Of a stretch of 64,000 bases of DNA, positions 11,646 to 22,100 are shown piece by piece. The stretch spans positions 6,324,001 to 6,388,000 of the forward strand of contig OX442319.1 in assembly GCA_949358305.1 (NCBI GenBank). The letters run 5' to 3'. The stretch is from Strigamia acuminata. Taxonomy: Eukaryota > Arthropoda > Chilopoda > Geophilomorpha > Linotaeniidae. The position numbers and the translations under genes were made by a program. Position 1 is the stretch's first letter. Every line of letters begins with the position of its first letter. The notes under the pieces are model-generated. The model was not told the DNA's origin, made no database searches, and worked only from the letters and a program-made list of their open reading frames with translations.

Positions 11646-14445
11646 ATGACAGAGATGAATAGTATCCCGTATTTTAAGTTCGAAGCATTGAAAACCGAAA
11701 TTGAAAAAGATCTAGGCAACACTGACGTAATTACACCGCTTATATCGAACCTTCTGTGTTTAATAATTACTTTCTTTACCTTTTCTGTAATAGTTTGCTG
11801 CCGAATTATTTAAGTGGTTAAGAAAGCCGCCACTTTTGACCGTTCTGAGAGTAAATACTAATGAAATATCAATGGAAAATGCCAAGACGAAGCTGGAAAA
11901 CTATCTCAATTTGGTAAACAATACATACAAATAAGGGTTGCACCGAATATTCGGCCAATTCGGCCAAAAAACCGAAAAAAAATTCATTTTCTCGGTAAAA
12001 GTAACATTTTTATCATAAAAATTGCATTTTAAATTAAGAAAAATTGCGATTTAAATTAAGAAAAATGCTTTTTTTTTTAAAAAATTGTTCCGTTTTTTTA
12101 TGTTTGATGCAACCTTAATACAACCCCATTAATTAAGATACTTTAAACTCATCTATTTTGAACATTAGGAATATCCTAATAAATTCACTGTGCAACAACA
12201 TCCTTCAGTGAATGATATTTTGGTGGTTCCATCACTTATTAAAACTGATTTAAACCCACCAGAAAATCAACCCGAAGTGATAGTGGACATCCACTGTGGT
12301 GCAGCGATTTTAAGAGGTGCCCACATTTTTGCACCTGGTGTTTTAGCTGCTCCTGCTGGTCTAAAAGCAGGAACAACAGTTTCTGTATTTGTTGATTTGA
12401 AAGGGAAGTGTAAGAGAGGGCTGATAACAAGATTCGATGAGTCGAAAGCGTTTATTGGTTACGGCACGGCAGTTTTAAGCCGTAAACACATATTTACCCA
12501 GCAGAATGTTAAGTATGAAAAAAAAGACTCTTTAATCATCAAAATATAAAAATGTGTTTGTTTCTAAATAGAGGAATTGCAGTTAAAATGACAGAGCCAA
12601 TTTGTCTCTGTCCTAGTTTGGATTCTTCGCTTTTGGGATATTTTTTCCTCCAAAACTTACCCTCGGTTGTTTGTGGTCATGTTTTGGACCCTAAAGTGGA
12701 CAGGATATTGGACATGTGTGCTGCTCCTGGTAAGAAAGTGACAGGGAGTGATTGACAAATAATAATTTTGTTCGTTAGGCGGCAAGACGGTTCATCTGGC
12801 GACACTTGTGAAAAATCGGGGGAAGATTATTGCTTTGGACAAAAGCCAGTCCAAAATTGATAAGATTGTTTTGAATGCGGAGAAATTCGGGTTGACGAAT
12901 GTCAAAACTTGTGTGTTTGATTCCACAAAGGCAGTTGACGTTAACGTTAAAGTTGTCGGTTGGTTTTCGTTAGGGTTGCACCGAATATTAAAAAAGCCGA
13001 ATAACCGAATACCGAATATTCGGAACCGAATACAGTTGCCGAATAACCGAATAATAAAAAATAATAAACATTTGCGGTGAAAAAAGTTATTTTATGGTGG
13101 GAGAAGTCATTTTATTGTGGAAAAGTGTTTTTTCATTGAAGAAAATAGCCATTGTATGTCGTCGTTATATTTAAAAAGTCAAATTTGCTACAAAAATTCA
13201 GTTAAAATCGCAAATTTTAATGTAAAAATGGCTTTTTAAATGTAAAAATGACATTTTAAATGTAAAAACGTCATTTTAAACGTAAAAACGTCATTTTAAA
13301 CGTAAAAACGTCATTTTAAACGTAAAAACGTCATTTTAAACGTAAAAACGTCATGTTAAACGTAAAAACGTCATTTTAAACGTAAAAACGTCACTTTTTC
13401 ATCGTAAAAACGACTTTTTCCCCATATAATGACTTCGTAAAGCCAAAATTAAAATTATTTTGTCAAAATTGCATTTTTTCATCGAAAAATATAAAGTTTT
13501 CTGATGAAATGCAATTTATATAGTAGAAACTACGTAACATAATCAGTAGTTGTCCTAAAAAGGCGAAACTTTCCATTGAAATGTGCAAGTTATTCTAATT
13601 TTCTAATTATTATGTATTCGGCCGAATATTAGGTTTATATTTGGCCGAATACTTAATATTCGGTTTTTTGGCCGAATAACCGAATATAAACCGAATATTC
13701 GGTGTAACCCTAGTTTTCGTTGTTACTTAGGAGGTTTTTTTTTTTTTTGATATTTTATTTTTGGTTTGGAAATTAAGATTGCGAAGATCCACCGTATTCC
13801 CCGGAAACGTTCGATCGGATTTTATTAGACGCGCCGTGCAGTGGATTAGGTCAAAGACCGCAGTTTCGCATTGACTTGTCGATTCCGCAGTTGAAGTCGT
13901 ATTCATCTTTGCAAAGGAAATTGTTTGCAAATGTAGGCTGCATTCGATATCTTTTCTGCGCTTTGCGCTGATAATTTCTTCTTGAATGCAAGCAGAAATA
14001 TCAGCACAAAGTGCAGAAAGGGTAGGATTGTTTTTACAGTAGTTTGGAATAGTGATTTTTTGTTTTCTTTTGATTTGAATTTTCAGGCTGTTCAGCTGTT
14101 GAAAGTTGGAGGAATTTTAGTTTACAGTACCTGTACTATTACGCTAGCTGAAAATGAACAGTTGGTTGCGTGGGGTTTGAAGACATTTCCATGTCTAGAA
14201 TTAGTACCTCAGGTTAGGAAATGTTTTATTGATATTTAATGGTGGTTGTTGAATTTATTTTTGAAATTTAGGTACCTTATTTGGGGAAATGTGGATTGGA
14301 AGGTTCAAGTTTAACGGAAGAACAGCTGCAATTAGTGCAGCGGTTCGATTTTCGATGCGAGGAAGAGATTGGTGAAAGTGAACAATTTTTACAGCAGACT
14401 GTTGGATTTTTTATTGCTAAGTTTGTGAAATTAAAATCATTGTGA
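11646..14445 (+). CDS. NSUN6: NSUN6 RNA cytosine-5 methyltransferase
   Basis: SAM-dependent m5C methyltransferase with an inserted PUA domain; the family methylates C72 of tRNA-Cys and tRNA-Thr. Eight exons: 11646-11726, 11794-11913, 12169-12512, 12572-12729, 12779-12958, 13778-13932, 14087-14212, 14272-14445; phases agree, 445 residues against about 470 in human. Visible: PUA segment (CGAAILRGAHIFAPGV), SAM motif CAAPGGKT split by an intron, DAPCSGLGQRP (motif IV cysteine) and YSTCTITLAENE (motif VI catalytic cysteine), so both active-site cysteines are intact. The end of exon 5 (weak donor GTTGGT) is the least certain boundary, because an hAT-like element sits a few bases downstream of it. 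A second, decayed copy of that element lies in intron 2. Confidence 0.93.
11932..12117. mobile_element. degenerate hAT-like MITE (AGGGTTGCACCGAATA family)
   Basis: Starts TAAGGGTTGCACCGAATATT and ends TGCAACCTTA, an imperfect inverted repeat of the same type as the elements at 12971 and 36643. Flanks share only ATACAA, so the duplication is decayed. Lies in NSUN6 intron 2. Confidence 0.65.
12971..13712. mobile_element. hAT-like MITE with 8-bp TSD in an NSUN6 intron
   Basis: TAGGGTTGCACCGAATATT at the left and its inverted copy ending GGTGTAACCCTA at the right; flanked by the direct repeat GTTTTCGT at 12963-12970 and 13713-13720. An 8-bp duplication and these termini fit the hAT superfamily. 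The interior has CCGAATA-rich arms and a 20-bp tandem array; no transposase. Confidence 0.9.
13205..13400. repeat. 20-bp minisatellite inside the hAT-like MITE
   Basis: About nine copies of TCATTTTAAACGTAAAAACG with few changes, in the centre of the element 12971-13712. Confidence 0.9.
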
Positions 14446-16143
14446 CAGTAATTTTACTGACTGGTTATTTATTTTTTACAAAAAAAAAAGTTAAGGATTT
14501 AAAAATTTTAGCTTTTCCTGAAATAATTTTCTGGCATCTGCTCATTGGTGTAAACATCTTATTCTGTGTAGTATTTACAATTGAGCTTAACAAAGAAAAA
14601 TTAACCTGACATTTGCGACCATGAGGCGGCCAAGGGTCACTTTCCAACCAGTGATTGACCCTAGGCAGCTGGTTCATCCTAGATGGAGTTGTTAGTCCTG
14701 GAGATCAGCGATTCCATGCTGAAGGCAAGACAATAGAAAAACAAAATTACTGCGTACGCTGTTGTTTGGCTATATGGTCAGCAGTTGATCTTGGACTGGG
14801 TTGTAGCAATGCAACATGGGAATACACGTGGGAACACTGACCGCTAGACAAAAGTTAATATAGGCCGTTTGTGTAGTCGGCAACAGGCGGACTGCGGTCT
14901 GGATACGGACCGCGGAAGGTCGAAACTTGGACCGCGGTGACGTTTTAGCGACGTTTGCCCCTCGGTTTATTTGGTTTTTAAGTGTTTTTTCCGTTTTCTT
15001 AGGTTTTTAGTAACGTTTTTAAGTGTTTTTTTTTCTGGACCTCGATAAAAATTTTCAATAGTATCCTGACCCCACTTAAAATTACTTGCCGACCCCTGGT
15101 GTAGTGTGTCCGGCACTGGATTGATACTCCCAATGCCGTGTGTTGTCTGTCTGTCACCTCATACAGAATTGTCAGGAGAGATAATTCAGGGGCTAAAAGT
15201 TCAGCGGTTTTACATTGAACGTCATAAACAATCGACAAGTAATGTAATACTTACTTGTGAGAAAAACAAACTGTAACTTGGAACTGGACACAGTAATTTC
15301 TACTGGCTTCCCCACCCTCTTGTTGACCATGTGTGTGTGGATATTTTCTTCTTTCTTTGATACTAACCACATAATTATAGCCAATTTCCATTTGGTTTGT
15401 CGAGGATAAAATTATAATTATTGTTTGGCAGCTTGATTTTAAGCAAGCTGCAATTATAATTAGTGTCAATTTAGCTAGTCAGACGGAATAACCTGTTGCT
15501 GTAAAACAGACATGAAAAGAAGCACAGATGTAGTCTGAAAGGAAATCTATTTTTATGCTTGGTCTACAAGACGTTCACTATATAACAGAATTGATATTTT
15601 AAGTTGCAAACAGAACATTTTTGTTGCAAAAAAAAATTGTATAAAATTGCAAACATCGAAAGACTACCATTAGCACAATCAACTTTTAATTAGTATTAAA
15701 AATAGATTAGACTTTTAATTGTAGATACAATATCAAATTCTGACTAGTAAAAATATATAAGAACAATATTTTTTTTTGTAAAATATTTAGGAGAAATTGT
15801 GGACTAGGACGTTCAATGCACAAATGACTACGTACTGTGGTACATTATAACAAAAATATATATTGTAAATAGATAGACATTACAGTGTAATACTGCTATT
15901 ACATTCACGTTGTGACTGTTACTTTAAGGTGGTGGTAATTAGCTTGAATTATGTATAAAATAATGAAATAATAAATATAATGCACTGAAACCTGTGATGG
16001 TGACCACTTTATTATGCCATCATTGGTTTTGTGGTCACCAGGGACAGATTTCACGGTTTGATTGAGTATACAAATTATCTTACAATAAGTAAAAGCTATC
16101 TTTGAGGTTATAAATGTGATTTGTGAATATATTTTTAAAAAAT
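14446..16143. other. convergent intergenic region NSUN6 / M13 peptidase
   Basis: No coding exon seen. 14868-15107 looks like a decayed hAT-type element: the right end reads TTGCCGACCCCTG, the left keeps TCGGCAAC, and GTGTAG flanks both ends. A minus-strand AATAAA for the M13 gene lies at 16008-16013 inside a small inverted repeat (GGTGACCAC / GTGGTCACC). Confidence 0.5.
14868..15107. mobile_element. decayed hAT-type element (CAGGGGTCGGCAA end)
   Basis: The right terminus in reverse complement is CAGGGGTCGGCAA, a classic Charlie/hAT-type end; the left terminus has lost its first bases but keeps TCGGCAACAGG. GTGTAG occurs at both outer flanks. Internal part unremarkable. Confidence 0.5.
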
Positions 16144-19100
16144 TTACCAAATTTCACATTTTTCTGGCCGGTTCATAGCGCTTTTTGGTGAACATTTGAA
16201 TTCACGCGAAAAATCCACAGAGTTTGATACTGCGCCGTTCACTCTGCAATAACAAACATTATTGCATTAACCATGGGAGTATGTAGGCACCGTATTACCC
16301 CGCTTTAAGCCACATGCTGGTATAACTGGAATTTGACCAAACTGGCGGTAAAACCCGTTTTTACCGGCATGTCGTTAGAAATGAGTATGATTTTTTTTCA
16401 ATGTGAATTGAACCAAAACAAGCTTTAAAGGAATTTTTAGATGTCCAAAATGTAAGAAATTGGCCTAAATTTTTATAAATTTACCCAAATTATAATAATA
16501 CCCTTCAGAATATCAAGAAAACTTAAATTTCTGTACCAAATTCTATCATAATTATTCTAATGGGCTCTTTTAATTACAAAAAAACAAAAAACCTGTTTTT
16601 TCACTTTTTACCGGCATGCTGGTATAAGCTTTATGACTGAAACTACTAAAAGTTGGTAATCCCAAGTAGTACAGTGGCATGCGGCTTAAGGTGGAAACAC
16701 AAGGGAACGGGTAAAATTTAAAAGCTTCTTTTACTTGAAAAAGCGGCTAAAAACTCGCCCGCTTGAGCAAACACAAGCTTGCGTTTTTATTCAAAGCTTT
16801 GTTTTGAAGCGAGCTTGTACTCACCCACTCCGATCAAACTGAGTTTGATTTACCAGCTTCAAGCTTGCCGCTGTTTTGGTCATGTGACTTTGACAGCCAA
16901 TCAGAATCGTGAGAAAATTCTTGGACGAAATTTTGGCAGGAATTTCCGGCTGCTACCTAGCTAGCTTGAGTTTGCCAGCTGGTAAGCCGATAACGGGTGA
17001 AGTGAGCTTGTAAAAAACTTGTACTAGCAAGCTTTGGAATTTTACCTGCCCCCTTGTGTTTTCATTTTTAAAGCGGGGTAATACAGTAATTGTCATTTCT
17101 GTAATCTTGCTGGTAACTGCAGTGGCATATACCTAAATTTCGGAAGTGAATGTGGATCATTTAGAATTTGTAGATGAGTTGCTTCTTTGGTTTTCACTGA
17201 GCACCACACCTAGGATCGGAAACTTGGTTATTACAAGTTTTACCTAATTTGCTGAAAATCTTTTGCTTACTTGTGCGAATCCAACAAAAAATAACTGTTG
17301 TTGTGTGAGATTAACTCCTGGTAGGGGCCTTTCATCAGCATGAAAAAGATGCCATGCGTCGTAAGCCTGTGTATCACATTTAAATTATTTAAATTGATTT
17401 GCAGTCATGTTATTTTTATTTATACATGATAAGCTGCTTTCAGTCCTCCATTGTCAGCAATATTTTCTCCCAAAGTTTGTTTTCCATTTATCTACAAGAA
17501 AAAATTTTTTGTTTTTGATATTATCATAGCCCGAAACTGAATAATAACGGAAGTAAAGGAATCATTTCTTAGAATTAGATTCATTTTTGAAGAAATACAG
17601 TAGTATACTCTTGTTCGACTCAAAAGGGTGCCCTTCTCCCATTGGCCGAGCCGCATTACTCCTACCTCAAGTTTGTATTACTACCAATAGAAGAAGTAGT
17701 TTTTATTTTTATTATGTTTTGTTATTGCTATTACCATTTAAGTTGATATAATTTTGATTATTTTTATAAAGAAATGTTATTTCCTTTTTGGAAATAACAT
17801 TTCTATGCACATATAACTGAAAAACTCATGTTTGTTCTGTTTATCGGTTATTATGTCTAGAAAGGAAACAAGTTTGAATTTTTGGTCGTTGCCTAGGCAA
17901 TCGATTACAATGTCTGTACATTGTAATGCATTTCTGGTGTTTGGGTCTACATTTTTGGATCACTACACCAGTGATACGGCTCGGCCAATGGGAGTAGGGC
18001 ACCCTTTTGAGTCGAACAAGAGTATAGGAAGACTTTACGTGTTCGCCATTGACGGAATAATTGGAGTACTGGTCTATTACACATTCTGTTTGCTTCGTAA
18101 ATCTCTCAATCGTTTCATTCTTCCACCACTGGTGCATATTCCCATCCTTATCATATTCACGTCCTTTTAATAAAATCCAGAAGAACTGTTGAGGTTTACA
18201 GCTTGAAAATTGTTAGCATGCACACTTATTACCTTCATCATCAAAAGCATGGATTAATTCATGGCCCATAACTACACCCATTCCACCAAAGTTTAGAGAT
18301 CTTAAAAATAACAGTTCATATGATAAGAAGTCAATTCACTAGAAAAGAACAAAAGATTTTATACAATACTTGGGAAAGTTTGAATCATAAAATGGTGCTT
18401 GTAAAATTCCAGCTGGGAAAACTAAAAATGTAGACAATATGCTTTTGTTATGCCTTTTTTTTGTTATTTAAAATTTTTAATACCAATTTGATTTTTAGTC
18501 GGGGTGTAATATGCATTTACAGTTGGCGGTGTCATACCCCAGCGAGTCCGGTTTACCGGTTGGTCCAGTCTCTCCAAAGTTTTACGCAGCGAGTACATAT
18601 TCACTCTTACATTATTTTCAAAAAACTCGCTCTCATTGAACTCCAACTGTGGATTGTTTATGTATGAGAAAAGAAATTGGATATCACAAAAATCAGGTTT
18701 TACTAACTCCTGCATATTTTGCATCCAGTTGGTCAGGAAACATAATGTATTCTGGAAAACCAATCATGTCTGTAACAGCATCTGCCTTTTCTTTAGCCAA
18801 CTGTCTTGTTTCATCATCCATCCATTTCAAAAGCGGCAAATTGTCCTTGAAAGCGGTCTTGATTTCATCAATCATTTTCTTAGCCTGCAGTGTAACAAAT
18901 GATAGATGTTATCAAGTTATTTCAATGCATGACATTTCAGATTAGACGTAGGAAAATTCATGTGTTTATTCCCACCTACTTCTTCTTGTTCTTAATAATC
19001 AAGAAGTCGTTGAGTTTGATTGATTTCTTAAAAACCTGGTCATTTCTGGATCCCGAGAAAGTTTTTCAGGACACAGGGACGCACATTTACAAATTGCAGG

Positions 19101-22100
19101 CACTTCGGGAATCCCTGTGCTGATTTCGTGACCAGGCATTAATAGTTCGAATATTTATAGCGTTAAAATTTTGAATTTATCTTCTTTGTGGGTATTAGTT
19201 TGATTTGTTTTGCTTACGACCGACTAAGGGGAGGTAAGCGCAATCTGAGCAGGGAACTTTCCATCCTGCGTTAATAATTCTGTTGTATACATTAGTCACT
19301 TCTGGCCGCAGTTTATAAATATACCACCAGGACACAGTATCCTTAAAGGTGGGTTCACACTTGTGTTCACACTAGGGGCGACGCAACGCAACGCAAGGAA
19401 AAAGTAATCAAACGCAACGCAGAGTCTGTTCACACTGTAGGGCACGTGTGAACAGAGCTGCAACAATTGATGCTGCGTCTGTCCAATCGGATGGTTTCAA
19501 TGAAACCTGGAATTGGATCTAGTTCTAGAACTAGTTGCAGAATCCGAAAATGACGGCCTGTTTGCATGTGGCAAAGTCTCACCAACCAAACGTGAATCGA
19601 CGAGAGTTGAAGTCGATCGTGATTGGTTGGCCGCAAGACCTTTCCTCGCGTTGCGTTGCTTACTTCAACTCGGAGTTGAAGCAGGAATTGGCGTCAACGT
19701 CAAGAATTTTTGGACGCAAGCAGCTTGCGTTGCGTCAGTTTTCTTCCGTTGCGTCTAGTGTGAACACAAGTGTGAACCCACCTTAACAGGGACGTCTAGT
19801 CAACTTGATCCTAGACCATGAATTTTCCTGCACAAATTATAGATAGAAATCATATCAGGAATTAGCTTTGCATCCAACTCACAACATCTTTGCTTTCTCC
19901 TTTGAAAACTTCGCGAACAAACATTGCTCCGAGAGCAAATCCTATCACATTGTTTGTTTCACTGACACAATGTCTCCATTTTTCTTCTCTGCCCTCGGAT
20001 CCAACTAAAGCCTTTCTTAAAATCTTAGCAGCATCTCTGAATGGCTTGGATAAATATAAAGTCAATGACTTGACAGTTTGCCAAATCAAATAATTACTGA
20101 TAACGCTGAAAAATAAATGTAGAAATGTAGAAATAATAATATAGTAAGTTAAACAAGAAAATTGTGTTACATTTTTCCATCATCTGTGCTTAAATATGTG
20201 CTTATAACGTCCGATAAGTTCTTGAGATACTCCGGCGCATAAACGACTATGCTGTCGTTGGCAGTTATTATCCGTTTTGTTACTTGGAAGGAGGTGTTGA
20301 AGTATTGAACCCAATTAATCTTGTAAAATTGAAACAAAAATTGTTTTCAGAATATTGTTTTTATATAATGCACTACAGTCGAAACTCTTTATAACGAATC
20401 GCAAGGGACCCGAAAAATCGATTCGTTATAACGAGAGTTTGTTACATCGAAATTATTTAACATGGTGTTCTATGGCCAGCCAACCAAACCAGCCACTTTT
20501 AGGTATTCGTTATATCGATAATTCGTTATATAGCGATTCGTTATAAAGAGTTTCGACTGTATTATTATGGTGCGTGCCATAAGTAATCAGTTTTTTGTAA
20601 TAATTTCTTTTACACTTTATCTGGAATCAAATCAATTTTTTAATAAATAAATTTTGTCATTAGAATTCGTTTAAAATTAAGCAGTGGCTACGTTCACGTC
20701 CGACATGAAAGTATTATTTTCATGACGCGCTGTGATTGGCTGAGATCCATTGATGTCGATTCGTTTTCTCTACAGTATAGAGAAGAGACAGTAGGGCAAT
20801 GTGTGTTAATCCCTGGCTTGTAGTTGCATCTGCGCATGCGTCTAACGCCACCTGGCGGCTATCTAGTATCAACCTCGAGTTTTGTATTGTGCACAACTGC
20901 ACATGTAGTATTTTTATTTCGTGTTTCCAAAAAACACAATAAAAACATTATTTGCAACTTATAATGAAACTGAACGGTTGTGGGCCAATTTATTGCAATA
21001 ATAATGCAATAAGAAATCCAAAGTTATAATTTTTAAAATTTTTAAAATTTTAAAATTTTAACTATTTTTATCGGTTTTCATTTTTAAATTAAGAAATCAG
21101 TGTGCTTTTTGATTGATGTTTATAACTATGAAAAAAAACGAAATTTCCAAGGAGAAATTCGATGGTGTTCAAATTTACTGTACAGTACCACCACTAGAGG
21201 CGCAACACCATTTCTTCATATTTTGTGACGTTTCGTGACGTCAACTCCATGCCACCAACATCAAAGGAACCGCCCAACATTGCCCTACTGTTTCTTCTCT
21301 ATACTGTTGTTTTCTCAACGTAAGTTTTCTCAAATTTGATGTTCTCGAGGTTTTACCTTCTTTTTTTCTTACAAGGGGCATAGTCCCCCCTTGACCCCCC
21401 AGATCTAACTTAATCTGTTTTTAACAAAGTAGACCAACTGTTAGTATTTAAATGCATCTCTCAACCAATCACAGCGCGTCATGAAAATAATACGTTCATG
21501 TGAACGTAGCCCCTTCGTTAAAATTAACAGATTGATAATTTTTATAGAAAAATAAATTTGGCAGTGATTTTACGCAAAAATGGGGGTGACATAAGTATAG
21601 AATATTTCCGGTTTACTTACTGCCGGTGACAATTGCATCAAATCGCTTATTTTCATTTTGTGGTATATTTTCTCATCGTTTCTACGTTCGTCGGCCGGTG
21701 TAGTTATCTACATGTAAAAACTTATGTTATAATAACGACTTCAAGGTTTTCTCCTTCTTGGTATTGTACCTCTGCTAAACGTTTCTCAAATTCGACCACT
21801 TGTTTCATTTGTTGTCGTGTTTCATTTACTTTTCCACCTAACAACACTCCAATTGTTGCCATGAAATCAAGATAAGCACTTAAAACCTAAGCAATTTGTT
21901 GAAAGTTGACAAAACATTTGTTTCAATTACTTTTTCTTACCGTATCATTTTTGGTTTTATTTAAATAATAATCACGAGTTGGTAGAGTCAACCCCCCTTG
22001 GTCTATCTACTTGGATGAAAGAACGTTAACTGTTAATGGAGCTCGGCTCGCAGTTGTAAATGGTGAAACAAAATTTGCTGATCATACCTGAAGTATATAC

